DNA of 45,958 nucleotides from Anaerobutyricum stercoris (GCA_019116455.1 DXBR01000020.1:1-45958), one strand, 5' to 3'. Shown: positions 33,996-42,624, counted from the stretch's first letter. The notes: generated by a model not told the origin, from the sequence alone. Numbers and translations: made by a program.

Positions 33996-34033
33996 AAAAG
34001 AATCCGCCCTGAACTTCACAATTCAGAACGGAT
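33996..34033 (-). terminator. Terminator of the small membrane protein gene
   Basis: On the minus strand a 12-pair stem with two G-T wobbles (arms 34022-34033 and 34002-34013), an eight-base loop and TCTTTTTC follow. The rest of the 33901-34106 gap shows only the dnaE ribosome site and a GC-rich patch. Confidence 0.85.
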
Positions 34034-34106
34034 ATCTCCTCAGGCTCATTCCAATAATCCGGCGCAAAATAATCACCAGACAGAAACTTCTCCCGCACGG
34101 TAAAGA

Positions 34107-34364
34107 CTATTCTGACAATGACGGCTGAAGAATACCATAGCTGTCTGTCGCAATCAGATTATAAAAGGCGCTGGTATTCTCTTCCGGCGCCGGATTGAAC
34201 TTCTGATAAAAAGAAAAGCCAACACCGCCGATTATGCAGACCAGACACAAGTACCCAATCCATTTGAGCACTCTGCTTTTTCTTTTTTCTTTTGCAAGAA
34301 TCTTTTTGCGGTTCTTCTTATATTCTTTCTGCTTATCAACCTTTGCCTGACTCATCTGCCTCAT
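34107..34364 (-). CDS. Small single-pass membrane protein of unknown function
   Basis: 85 residues (82 if the second Met, at 34355, is used). A very basic N-terminus (about 7-30, Lys/Arg-rich helix) is followed by one membrane helix (about 33-53) and a short outer tail with no Cys. I do not recognise a characterised family. A good promoter upstream and a strong terminator downstream make it a genuine single-gene unit rather than a chance frame. Similar short basic-plus-helix proteins are common beside dnaE/pfkA-type housekeeping regions in Lachnospiraceae, as far as I recall. Confidence 0.7.
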   Translation of the reverse strand: MRQMSQAKVDKQKEYKKNRKKILAKEKRKSRVLKWIGYLCLVCIIGGVGFSFYQKFNPAPEENTSAFYNLIATDSYGILQPSLSE

Positions 34365-34391
34365 CTCGCTTTCTGCTTATTATCTCTGATT

Positions 34392-34420
34392 ATTATACCG
34401 AATTATCCGTCTATGAGCAA
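34392..34420 (-). promoter_or_regulatory. Promoter of the small membrane protein gene
   Basis: Minus-strand TTGCTC (34415-34420), a 17-base spacer and a perfect TATAAT (34392-34397). Confidence 0.65.
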
Positions 34421-34452
34421 GAATTATGTGGATTGTTCACAAATTCCTCTGG

Positions 34453-35178
34453 TCAGGCGTTTCCAGGATAACGCCCCAGCAGATCCACAAAACGTTTCGC
34501 TGTCAGATGCGGTCTCGTGATGGCGCTTCCCACTACCACCGCATGGGCGCCCAGATAGATACATTTCATGGCGTCCTCCGGCGTGTTCAGATGGCCTTCC
34601 ATCATCATATGGACGTCCTCTCCGAGATCCCGGCACATCCGGGCGAACTCCCGGTAATCCGGACACGGACGGTCCGCCGTATACTCCGTATAACCGCACA
34701 GAGTCGGCGCCACGATATCCGCTCCCAGCTCTGCGGCCCGCTTCGCCTCCTCATAATTGGACACGTCTGCAAATGTAATGGCCTCCGGTATGGCTTCCTT
34801 CACCTTCGGCAGCAGCTCCCATGCTTTGGTTCCCTCCAGCGTCATCCTGTCGGTACAGTCCATAGCAATGATCTCCGCCCCCGCTTCCCAGACTGCTTTC
34901 GCCGCCTCCAGAGTCGGCGTGATATAGACATCGGTATTTTCTCTCCATATTTTATACAGGCCGATGACCGGCAGATGCACCGCCTCCTTGATCTGACGTA
35001 TCTGCTCCGGCGTGTTGGCGCGGATGCCCACAGCTCCCGCCCAGCTGGCCGCCTCCGCCATCTTAACTACCATATTATCCGTATATATCGGGTCTTCCGG
35101 CTGCACCTGGCAGGATACTACCAGACCGCCCCGCAAAGACTCCAGAATCTCTTTTTTTCTCGTGTCTGTTGTTTTCAT
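34453..35178 (-). CDS. nanE: N-acetylmannosamine-6-phosphate 2-epimerase
   Basis: 241 residues. TIM-barrel motifs of NanE are clear: GGLVVSCQVQPEDP at the N-terminus, GIRANTPEQIRQIK, PVIGLYK, IIAMDCTDR, TFADVSNYEEA, DIVAPTLCGYT and VVVGSAITRP. It converts ManNAc-6-phosphate to GlcNAc-6-phosphate in sialic acid and ManNAc use. No other nan gene is here. It is divergent from a DeoR-family regulator 97 bases away, which may control it. Confidence 0.94.
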   Translation of the reverse strand: MKTTDTRKKEILESLRGGLVVSCQVQPEDPIYTDNMVVKMAEAASWAGAVGIRANTPEQIRQIKEAVHLPVIGLYKIWRENTDVYITPTLEAAKAVWEAGAEIIAMDCTDRMTLEGTKAWELLPKVKEAIPEAITFADVSNYEEAKRAAELGADIVAPTLCGYTEYTADRPCPDYREFARMCRDLGEDVHMMMEGHLNTPEDAMKCIYLGAHAVVVGSAITRPHLTAKRFVDLLGRYPGNA

Positions 35179-35236
35179 AAGGTTCTCCTTCCGTAGATAA
35201 AAAATAAAATAAATATCTCTTTTCCTTTTTGATTCG

Positions 35237-35248
35237 ATATGCTATACT
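35237..35248 (+). promoter_or_regulatory. Extended -10 promoter of the DeoR-family gene
   Basis: TATACT preceded by TGC lies about 30 bases before the ATG at 35276, with a poor -35. The short gap to nanE means the two divergent promoters must overlap or abut, which allows a single operator to act on both. Confidence 0.45.
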
Positions 35249-35275
35249 TCTGTTAGAAAGAAAGAGGTGTTTCAA

Positions 35276-36025
35276 ATGACAGAACGACAGTCCAAACTCA
35301 TAAAACTGGTAAATATTTATCATAAGATCGAAGTCAGCCGCCTGGCTGAGCTGCTTGACGTATCTCAGGTCACCATCCGCAAGGACCTCGACCATCTGGA
35401 AGAGGAAGGACTGCTGGCCCGCGAACATGGTTACGCCCTCATTAAAAATGCCAATGATATCAACACCCGCCTGACCATCAACTACGATACGAAACTGAAG
35501 ATTGCCACCAAAGCGGCAGAAATGGTTTCAAACGGAGAGACTGTCATGCTGGAATCCGGTTCCACCTGCGCGCTGCTGGCAGAGCAGCTGGCGAAGCTGA
35601 AAAAGGATATTACCATTGTTACCAATTCCGCTTTTATCGCCATCAGGATCCGGGAACTGCCAATCCGCAAAGTTATCCTCCTGGGCGGTGAATATCAGAA
35701 AGAATATCAGGGAATGGTAGGACCGCTCGTGCGCAAATGCGCCAAAGAGTTTTTTGTTGATAAGTTTTTCGTCGGTACGGACGGATTCATTCCAAACGCC
35801 GGCTTTACCTGCGACGACCTTATGCGGGTGGAAACCATGAAATACATGGCGAATTCCGCCAACCGTACCATCATTCTTGCCGATTCCAGCAAGTTTTCCC
35901 AGAAGGGCGTTGTCATTCAGTCCACCTTTTCCGATATAGACACCCTCTGCACCGACTCCGGCATCTCCCCGGAGATCACCGATATCCTGACACGGAATAA
36001 CATTCATGTTGAGATAGCAGAATAA
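35276..36025 (+). CDS. DeoR/GlpR-family transcriptional regulator
   Basis: 249 residues from the ATG at 35276, chosen over a GTG at 35267 because GAGGTG sits about eight bases upstream. The N-terminal winged helix-turn-helix (about 5-57, LLDVSQVTIRKDLDHLEEEG) and the C-terminal sugar-phosphate sensor (LESGSTCALLAEQL, TNSAFIAIRI, GTDGF, ADSSKFSQKG) are typical. Members usually repress sugar genes and are released by a phosphorylated sugar. Divergence from nanE suggests an amino-sugar phosphate signal. This is inferred. Confidence 0.93.
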   Translation: MTERQSKLIKLVNIYHKIEVSRLAELLDVSQVTIRKDLDHLEEEGLLAREHGYALIKNANDINTRLTINYDTKLKIATKAAEMVSNGETVMLESGSTCALLAEQLAKLKKDITIVTNSAFIAIRIRELPIRKVILLGGEYQKEYQGMVGPLVRKCAKEFFVDKFFVGTDGFIPNAGFTCDDLMRVETMKYMANSANRTIILADSSKFSQKGVVIQSTFSDIDTLCTDSGISPEITDILTRNNIHVEIAE

Positions 36026-36053
36026 TGTTCTGTCATTTTATCTGAATTATGAA

Positions 36054-36872
36054 TTACTGCATCTGCGGCGGTTCCACGGAAGACGGAATCTGCCGCAGTA
36101 TTTTCATTACGCCGTCCTCATCGTTAGACGCCGTGACATGTTTTGCGATTCCCTTCAGTTTCGGGTGAGCATTCTCCATGGCATAACTCTCTCCACAGCT
36201 TAAAAGCAGATCATAATCATTGAGGTAATCGCCAAAGGCCATGGACTCTTCTCTGCTCACACCAAGGCTCTGCTGAATCGCTTCCATGGCGGAACCTTTG
36301 CTGACAGACTTGTTAGCCACATCAATCCAGCTGTCGCCGGAAAGCACCGGCGCAATGGTCTCCGGAATACCCGACAGGCTGTCATACACTTCTTCGGCCC
36401 TGTACTCTTCTATAAAAATCGCGATCTTCGCGATGATATCTTTTCCGATGCAGTTCTCCAGATTCTCCACAAACTCCAGACTATGATAATACATATGTCC
36501 GTTGGACTCCACCAGCTCAGACGCGTGCTTCATATAAGCAGCCCGTGCGCCGCAGAGAATCAGATGCAGCCCCGGCATCGCACCAAAGTACTCAATACAC
36601 CAGCGTATGTCCTCATCGGACATGGCGTTGCTGTAGATCATCTCTCCCTGCTTAAACACAAAGCTCCCGTTATCAGCCACATACATCAGGCACTCGCTCA
36701 GAGACGGAAACATATCGCTGAGCGTCGCATACTGTCTGCCGCTGGCCAGCACAGTCTGAATCTCCGGGTGTGCCAGCACCCAGCTCTCAAAATCCTCCGG
36801 CGCATTCTTCTCGCTGTCCAGAAGAGTTCCGTCCATATCCACTGCCACCAGCTTTACATTTTTATTTATCAT
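36054..36872 (-). CDS. HAD-superfamily phosphatase (Cof type)
   Basis: 272 residues. Nucleophile motif VAVDMDGTLLDSEKN (Asp12/Asp14), cap domain in the middle, and late motif FGDYLNDYDLL. A cytoplasmic phosphatase of the Cof type with unknown sugar- or cofactor-phosphate substrate. It is convergent with the DeoR gene, with only 28 bases between them and no clear terminator. Confidence 0.9.
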   Translation of the reverse strand: MINKNVKLVAVDMDGTLLDSEKNAPEDFESWVLAHPEIQTVLASGRQYATLSDMFPSLSECLMYVADNGSFVFKQGEMIYSNAMSDEDIRWCIEYFGAMPGLHLILCGARAAYMKHASELVESNGHMYYHSLEFVENLENCIGKDIIAKIAIFIEEYRAEEVYDSLSGIPETIAPVLSGDSWIDVANKSVSKGSAMEAIQQSLGVSREESMAFGDYLNDYDLLLSCGESYAMENAHPKLKGIAKHVTASNDEDGVMKILRQIPSSVEPPQMQ

Positions 36873-36958
36873 TTCTGTTCTCCTCTTTTATCTTTTCTGT
36901 TATGCTTTTCATCTTTTTTACAAAAATCCCTCCATGCACCGCATCGAAACCGGGATCC

Positions 36959-37035
36959 GGAAAATATTTTCCATACAAAGAAGAAGCGGGCAAAAACCCG
37001 CTTCCCATTATATAAATATTTGTGGCTGATGGCAA
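36959..37035 (-). promoter_or_regulatory. Promoter and hairpin leader of the HAD gene
   Basis: Minus-strand TTGCCA (37030-37035), 17 bases and TATAAT (37007-37012). The start point falls in a GC hairpin (arms 36983-36990 and 36997-37004) that can also end the upstream CPBP transcript. A perfect 14-base palindrome, GGAAAATATTTTCC, follows at 36959-36972 and may be an operator. Confidence 0.55.
36983..37004 (-). terminator. Hairpin after the CPBP gene
   Basis: GAAGCGGG and CCCGCTTC (arms 36983-36990 and 36997-37004) with a T-rich loop, followed on the minus strand by TTCTTTG. A moderate terminator that overlaps the start point of the next promoter. Confidence 0.6.
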
Positions 37036-37086
37036 CAAAATATTAATCTTCCCTTCAGAAAACTTTCTTTTGCTTTCCCGGCGCAC

Positions 37087-38079
37087 TCAGGAGATTTTCT
37101 CCATACCGCCCATCATGTTCAGCACTTCCATGCAGATGAACAACAGCATCCATACCGCCGTAAAAGCGTATACATAGTATTTCCGCTGTGTATTATTTCT
37201 TTTGAAATATGACACTATCTCTTTTCTGTGACGGAACGCCACTACGCATCCCGCTGCGGCTAAACCGCCTACTACAATAATATATACCAGATTCTGACCG
37301 CCTACAGGCAATCTCTCGATCAGTTTGGTCAATACATCTCCAAACAGCAGATTGTTCAGCACATGAAGAAGGATGGAGAAATAGATGGAATATTCCATCG
37401 CTGCATAACCGAACACCAGCCCCACCATAAATGCAAAGATACTCTGCAGCGGATTTCCATGCATCAGCCCGAATACTGCCGCTGATACAAGAATGGCAAA
37501 TGTTTTTCCATATTTCTGGAGACTTTTCATGAGAAAGCCTCTATAGATGATTTCTTCAATGACCGGACCGAAAATACCGGCATATAAAAACATGGAAAGC
37601 GTTTTGCTGGTTCCTGTGGCAGCTTCAATGGAACTCATAAAGCTGTATCCCAGCTGATTGGCCGCCGCCTCGGCTCCCGCTGCTATCGCGGAAAACAAAA
37701 TCTGGGCCAGCATCATAAGGCAGATGCATCCGGCAAACATTCCTGCCGATGGTCTTTTTCCCAGCGCCAGCATCGGCTCAAGCAGGCTGTCTTTCCGATA
37801 ATACACCAGAAGGAATGCTGTTCCTATGAGTACCGCCACAATACTGGAGCTGCCGTTGCTGATCAGTTTACCCAACAGAGCGTCAATAGCAGCATTTTGC
37901 TCCGGACCTCCCGGATGCTCCAGCATTACGCCCACTGTTTTTATAACCATATCCGCTACCACAACTAACAAAATAATGATGTTATAAAATAAAATGCCGC
38001 GCATCACATGGTTGATATGTTTTTTTACGCTTCTTTTTTCTGATATATTATTTATATTTGTACTATTGATATCTTTCAT
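37087..38079 (-). CDS. CPBP-family intramembrane metalloprotease
   Basis: 330 residues with about eight membrane segments. The CPBP/Abi motifs are present: the paired Glu and Arg in IEEIIYRGFL, a His in GLMHGNPLQS, and HVLNNLL. Such proteases are linked to CAAX processing, bacteriocin maturation and self-immunity. It follows a GHKL kinase and LytTR regulator, a pairing typical of peptide-responsive systems. No peptide gene was seen. A -10-like TATACT lies about 45 bases upstream with no -35, which would fit activation by the LytTR protein. Confidence 0.92.
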   Translation of the reverse strand: MKDINSTNINNISEKRSVKKHINHVMRGILFYNIIILLVVVADMVIKTVGVMLEHPGGPEQNAAIDALLGKLISNGSSSIVAVLIGTAFLLVYYRKDSLLEPMLALGKRPSAGMFAGCICLMMLAQILFSAIAAGAEAAANQLGYSFMSSIEAATGTSKTLSMFLYAGIFGPVIEEIIYRGFLMKSLQKYGKTFAILVSAAVFGLMHGNPLQSIFAFMVGLVFGYAAMEYSIYFSILLHVLNNLLFGDVLTKLIERLPVGGQNLVYIIVVGGLAAAGCVVAFRHRKEIVSYFKRNNTQRKYYVYAFTAVWMLLFICMEVLNMMGGMEKIS

Positions 38080-38159
38080 ATACTACCTCCAACTTTTATT
38101 TCTGTCTGCAGTATATGACAGTTTCCCTGATCACAGGTAAAAAATGTTGTGAACGCAGC

Positions 38160-39482
38160 CTATTTTGTTGTAAACAACACCGCTTCCAGACAGTAAACGC
38201 CTTCTTTGATTTCTCTTCTAATATGCCCCATGTATTTTTCCGCCGTTCTTTCCATATTCATAACTCCAAAACCATGCCAGCCGCCATCAGCTTTTCCGGT
38301 AGTCCCCGTCGGCTGTATAACCACTTTGCTTTCCACCGGATTTTCAAACTGAAACAGCCACATATTCCCCTGCCCGCTCATCTTTATCTGAATCCATTTT
38401 TCCGGCAGCTGCGCTCCTTCCAGATATTCCAGAGCATTATCCAGAGCGTTGGAAAAAATCGTGCAGATATCAAGCATATCGATACCGCAGTCCTGCGGCA
38501 GTCTTCCTTCCACCTCTACTACTGTTCCCTGCTCCTTTGCTCTTCTGTTTTTCTCATTTACAATCGCATCGGCAATATCATTGCCGCACTGAATTCCCAC
38601 TTCGCTGCGCGCCACCTCTTCGCCCAGCTGCGCCAGGTAAGCACGAATTTCAGCATTTTTTTCTTCTTCAGCCAGCACAGAGAGTACCGCATAATGGTTT
38701 TTCATATCATGGCGAATCCGTCTCACTTCCTGCTGCGCCTGCCGGTACGCCTTAAAATGCTCAAGCTCCGTCTTCAGATATCTTTCTCTGAGCTCAGACT
38801 CCCTCTGATAGTATTCTTTCCTGCTGCCCTGCATGACGAAAGCGATCATCACCACCGCCAAAAGGGCGATGCTGATGCTTCCTGTCATCAAAAACAAAAT
38901 GCGCCAGCCGCTGTCAATCTCATATCCCTGTACATTTTCCATGATACCGATCATGATCACCGCCATGACAAAGATAAAAATCCCTCCCAGATTCAGCAGC
39001 CAGCGTTCGCCGCGGCTCAGACTGCGGTATCCCTGCTCACCTTTTATCCGTCTGCGGAATCTCCCGCCTTTTCTCCAGAATACCAGTAAAACCAGACAGA
39101 ACACCGCGTCCATGGCATATGTAAATCCCTCACTGCTTTTTGCTCCGGTAAACACGACATAGAACGCTGTGCTGGCTGCCACCATCATAAACAGATATCC
39201 GGATATAGGCAGAAACAGAAACATTCCCCGAATCCGCTTTTTCTTCCGTGTCAACAATACATACAGACAGAAAAACACTACGGGGCACAGGAAATCCGCC
39301 CACTCCGGCCTGTCCAGAATCAGCTTCAGCCCGAGAATTACCGCCAGATAGCTTCCGGAAAACAGATATAAGCTCCGCTTCCCGGAAAACCCCGGTTCCA
39401 TATAAATGTAATGATAAAACAAAATCATGCAGAGCAGCATGATGCTCTCGCTGAGTATGTCATAAATATCCATCGCAACCAT
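38160..39482 (-). CDS. GHKL sensor histidine kinase (AgrC/VirS type)
   Basis: 440 residues. Six or seven membrane segments fill about 1-215. A basic coiled linker and the phospho-His in IRHDMKNHYAVL (about 255) follow. The GHKL ATPase has an N box FSNALDNALE and a late GFGVMNMERTAEKY. Polytopic sensors of this type usually detect small peptides. Its ATG starts one base after the stop of the LytTR gene, so they are co-translated. Confidence 0.93.
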   Translation of the reverse strand: MVAMDIYDILSESIMLLCMILFYHYIYMEPGFSGKRSLYLFSGSYLAVILGLKLILDRPEWADFLCPVVFFCLYVLLTRKKKRIRGMFLFLPISGYLFMMVAASTAFYVVFTGAKSSEGFTYAMDAVFCLVLLVFWRKGGRFRRRIKGEQGYRSLSRGERWLLNLGGIFIFVMAVIMIGIMENVQGYEIDSGWRILFLMTGSISIALLAVVMIAFVMQGSRKEYYQRESELRERYLKTELEHFKAYRQAQQEVRRIRHDMKNHYAVLSVLAEEEKNAEIRAYLAQLGEEVARSEVGIQCGNDIADAIVNEKNRRAKEQGTVVEVEGRLPQDCGIDMLDICTIFSNALDNALEYLEGAQLPEKWIQIKMSGQGNMWLFQFENPVESKVVIQPTGTTGKADGGWHGFGVMNMERTAEKYMGHIRREIKEGVYCLEAVLFTTK

Positions 39483-39483
39483 G

Positions 39484-40191
39484 TCATTTCTCCCGCAGAT
39501 ACCGTGTCATTTTTTCCCGGAACAACTCCCTGCGGCGGCCGCTGACCGGCAGCTGTCCGCCGTCCTCCATTATCAGTTTTTTCCCGTCAAAAGAGCGGAT
39601 ATGTGACAGATTCACAATATAACTCCGGTGAATCTGAAAAAACAAATCTTCCGGCAAAAAAGTATACAGTTCTTTCAGTTTGCCCCGCATGAGAAATGTC
39701 TGTTCTGTCGTCACGATATTCAGATATACATTTTCACTCTTCACATAAAAAACATCCCGACAATCCACATAAATTTCCCGTTCTCCGGTCACAACCCTCA
39801 GTTTATGCTGTTCCTGTTTCCCTGCAGTCCGCTCCACCGCCCGGAGAGCCTCCACAAGTTTCTCCTGCCGGAGAGGCTTCGCCAGGAAACGAAATGCCTG
39901 TACCTCATACCCTTCCATGGCCAGTTCTGTATGACTGGTCAGCAGGAGAACCGGAATTCCGGGATACTTTTTCCGCAGCTGACGGGCCGTTTCCAGTCCG
40001 TCCATCCCCTGCATCTCAATGTCCAGAAATACACAGAAAATACCTTCCGGCTCTCTGTCCGCCATTTTCAGCAGCTCCTCGCCGGAGGAGACAGAAAGAA
40101 TCAGTACGTCAAGGCTGCTGTAATAATCTTTCAGGCGCTGCTTCAAGTCATCACGAATGTGCATTTCATCATCACAGATAATGATTTTCAT
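39484..40191 (-). CDS. LytTR-family response regulator
   Basis: 235 residues. The receiver has acidic residues in IIICDDEMHIRDD, the phospho-Asp in FLDIEMQGMDG and FLAKPL with the conserved Lys. The C-terminal LytTR DNA-binding domain (about 130-232) has YVKSENVYLNI and FFQIHRSYIVNL. It lies between thrS and the GHKL kinase. No promoter or terminator is obvious in the 83-base gap after thrS, so some read-through from thrS is possible. Confidence 0.93.
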   Translation of the reverse strand: MKIIICDDEMHIRDDLKQRLKDYYSSLDVLILSVSSGEELLKMADREPEGIFCVFLDIEMQGMDGLETARQLRKKYPGIPVLLLTSHTELAMEGYEVQAFRFLAKPLRQEKLVEALRAVERTAGKQEQHKLRVVTGEREIYVDCRDVFYVKSENVYLNIVTTEQTFLMRGKLKELYTFLPEDLFFQIHRSYIVNLSHIRSFDGKKLIMEDGGQLPVSGRRRELFREKMTRYLREK

Positions 40192-40274
40192 TTCCTCTCC
40201 TCCTGTTTTTCTCCTCTGCCGCTGCTATGCGGCCCTGGCAAATGTATCTTCCGTCCCCGGCGGATGTCCGCTTA

Positions 40275-42068
40275 CTATTTCGCCGGGTGGGACGCCGGGT
40301 GAGAAAGCCCTTCTGCTTCCAACGCTGCGCAAAACTCATCCAGACTCATCATACCCATATCCTGTTTGTCGTTTTCGGCGTCACGTTTTCTGACGGAAAC
40401 CATTTCCTGCTCTTCTTCTTTACCGCCGACGATGAGCATGTAAGGAACCTTCGCCAGCCTTGCTTCCCGGATCTTGTATCCCAGCTTCTCATTGCGCCCG
40501 TCCAGTTCCACACGGATATTTTTCGCCTTCAGGGCTCTCTGCACCTCTCTGGCGTAATCCGCATGTTTATCGGATACCGGAAGAATCTTAACCTGCACCG
40601 GAGACAGCCACAGCGGGAATTTACCGGCGTAATGTTCGATAAGGATTCCGATGAACCTCTCGATGGAGCCGAAGACCACCCGGTGAATCATGATCGGGCG
40701 GTACTTCTGTCCGTCTGCCCCGATGTATTCCGCCTCAAACCGCTGCGGCAGCTGAAAGTCGAGCTGAATGGTTCCGCACTGCCATGTCCGTCCGATGGAA
40801 TCTTTCAGATGGAAATCCAGCTTTGGTCCATAGAAGGCGCCGTCCCCCTCGTTGACCACATAGTCCATGCCCATATTTTCAATGGCCCGGCGCAGGGCGT
40901 CCGTTGCCATCTCCCAGTCCTCGTCGCTTCCCATACTGTCTTCCGGTCTTGTAGACAATTCTACATGATATTCAAAACCAAATCCAGTATAAACTTCGTC
41001 AATAAGCCGTACCACATTCTGGATTTCAGATAGCATCTGATCCGGCGTCATGAAAATATGCGCGTCATCCTGAGTAAAACATCTGGCCCGCATCAGTCCG
41101 TGGAGCTGTCCGGATTTCTCATGGCGATGCACTGTGCCCAGCTCGCCCAGACGCAGCGGCAGTTCCCGGTAAGAGTGCGGCTCCATCTTGTAGACAAGCA
41201 TGCCTCCCGGGCAGTTCATCGGCTTCACCGCAAAGTCCACATCATCGATCTGCGTGGTGTACATATTTTCCCGGTAGTGATCCCAGTGACCGGAAGTCTC
41301 CCAGAGACTCCTCTCCAGAATCATAGGCGTGGAGATTTCCTGATAGCCCTCCCGCTCGTGGATATTTCTCCAGTAATCAATGAGCAGATTTTTGAGGATC
41401 ATTCCCTTTGGAAGGAAGAACGGGAATCCCGGCCCCTTATCGGAAAAGAAGAACAATCCCTGCTCTTTTCCCAGCTTCCGGTGATCTCTGCGCTTCGCTT
41501 CCTCCAGCATAAACAGGTACTCATCCAGCATGGACGCCTTCGGGAAAGAAATCCCGTAAATACGGGTCAGCATCTTATTATGCTCATCACCCCGCCAGTA
41601 TGCGCCCGCCAGAGACAACAGCCGGAACGCCTTTACATTTCCTGTATTTGTAATGTGCGGGCCGCTGCAGAACTCCTCGTACTCTCCCTGCTGATAAAAT
41701 GTGATGGTCTCCCCGTCCGGCAGCTCCCGGATCATTTCCTCCTTGTAATCCTCCTGCTGCCGCGCCATGTAGGCAAGGGCCTCCTCCTTGCTCACCTCCC
41801 GCACGGAAAGCGAAAGATTCTCCTTCACAATGCGGCGCATCTCCTCTTCCACCGCCTTCAAATGCTCCTCCGCAAACGGGAAAGAAAACTCAAAATCATA
41901 ATAAAATCCATTTTCAATGGCCGGCCCAATGGCGCACTTCGTATCCGGATACAGCCGTTTTACCGCCTGCGCCATGATGTGGGAGCTGGTGTGCCAGAAC
42001 GCCTTCTTCACTTCTTCCTGCTCAAATTTGCCATCCATTACTTTTCCATCTCTCAGTAATACTTTCAT
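40275..42068 (-). CDS. thrS: Threonyl-tRNA synthetase lacking the TGS domain
   Basis: 597 residues from the ATG at 42068; an in-frame ATG at 42077 directly abuts the AAAGGAG site and is unlikely. The editing domain starts almost at once (HTSSHIMAQAVKRLYP, near residue 26; CSGPH later). The class II core with MNCPGG and RCFTQDDAHIF and the anticodon-binding domain follow. The usual enzyme is about 640 residues with a TGS domain of about 60 in front. Here only about 20 residues precede the editing domain. The gene has a T-box leader responding to uncharged tRNA-Thr. Confidence 0.95.
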   Translation of the reverse strand: MKVLLRDGKVMDGKFEQEEVKKAFWHTSSHIMAQAVKRLYPDTKCAIGPAIENGFYYDFEFSFPFAEEHLKAVEEEMRRIVKENLSLSVREVSKEEALAYMARQQEDYKEEMIRELPDGETITFYQQGEYEEFCSGPHITNTGNVKAFRLLSLAGAYWRGDEHNKMLTRIYGISFPKASMLDEYLFMLEEAKRRDHRKLGKEQGLFFFSDKGPGFPFFLPKGMILKNLLIDYWRNIHEREGYQEISTPMILERSLWETSGHWDHYRENMYTTQIDDVDFAVKPMNCPGGMLVYKMEPHSYRELPLRLGELGTVHRHEKSGQLHGLMRARCFTQDDAHIFMTPDQMLSEIQNVVRLIDEVYTGFGFEYHVELSTRPEDSMGSDEDWEMATDALRRAIENMGMDYVVNEGDGAFYGPKLDFHLKDSIGRTWQCGTIQLDFQLPQRFEAEYIGADGQKYRPIMIHRVVFGSIERFIGILIEHYAGKFPLWLSPVQVKILPVSDKHADYAREVQRALKAKNIRVELDGRNEKLGYKIREARLAKVPYMLIVGGKEEEQEMVSVRKRDAENDKQDMGMMSLDEFCAALEAEGLSHPASHPAK

Positions 42069-42154
42069 TTTCTGCATCTCCTTTTAATATTTATTTTTTT
42101 CGATACAACAGAATTAATTTTCAATTTTGCCGAAATCCTCTGCGGAACGTCTTT

Positions 42155-42206
42155 CCGCCCGGAGGGCTTTTATATTATAGGAATTCCAGCGGAATTTCCC
42201 ATAATA
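42155..42206. repeat. Dispersed palindromic repeat, copy A
   Basis: This 52-base segment matches 45070-45121 in inverted orientation with only two differences. It carries a long hairpin: TTTTATATTAT and ATAATATAAAA arms around a GGAATTCC...GGAATTTCC inner stem. It lies between the T-box terminator and thrS, so it is in the thrS mRNA leader. Confidence 0.8.
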
Positions 42207-42480
42207 TAAAAAAGCACCCTCGCAAGACATATGTTCATATATCTTCCAAGGGTGCGTATCGCACGGTTCCACCTTCACTTTTCACTTCAGATTCCATCAA
42301 ATCCTAACCTTTAACGCAGGTGTACGTCGGCGCTTACCAATGGCAATTCATCTTCGGCGCCGCGGCTGGGGAATGGTTTTCGTAAACGTTTCACATAAAC
42401 GGCTTCCACCAAACGCCGTTCTCTCTGGATGCTTCCCGCAAACTACTCTTTTCCGTCATCGCTTTTTCTGTTGTTCTTTT
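42206..42480 (-). promoter_or_regulatory. T-box leader controlling thrS
   Basis: The antiterminator T-box core AAGGTGGAACCGTGCG lies at 42260-42275. It is followed by a terminator (GCACCC near 42250-42255 with GGGTGC near 42214-42219, then T6 at 42208-42213). Upstream RNA has the stem I features AGAGAGAACGG and a probable threonine specifier ACC at 42375-42377. Uncharged tRNA-Thr should bind both the specifier and T-box and let transcription reach thrS. The specifier is inferred by position and enzyme identity. Confidence 0.88.
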
Positions 42481-42486
42481 GCCGTG

Positions 42487-42516
42487 ATAATAGCACCGGA
42501 GGAGGGGATTTGTCAA
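42487..42516 (-). promoter_or_regulatory. Promoter of the thrS T-box transcript
   Basis: Minus-strand perfect TTGACA (42511-42516), 18 bases, TATTAT (42487-42492). The start point near 42480 fits the beginning of T-box stem I. The gap from here to the subtilase stop (42625) shows nothing else. Confidence 0.75.
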
Positions 42517-42624
42517 TATGGAAATTGGATTTGCGAAGTTCCGGATATGCCACGCAGGCTGTTGTTATGTCCAAATGATGAAAAACAGATACTTTTACAC
42601 CATACAGATAACGCTTTTCGCTAC

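Noticed and set aside
36862..37086. Possible 74-residue gene on the minus strand
   Set aside because: It spans the HAD gene promoter, the terminator hairpin and the 14-base palindrome, and its translation has no family features.
38080..38159. LytTR binding repeats before the CPBP gene
   Set aside because: Two ACAG-type half sites exist but are 15 bases apart rather than about 21 and match the consensus poorly.
42360..42376. Catabolite-control (cre) site in the thrS leader (TGAAACGTTTACG on the minus strand)
   Set aside because: It is one base short of the cre spacing, lacks the final CA, and lies inside the T-box stem I, which explains it better.
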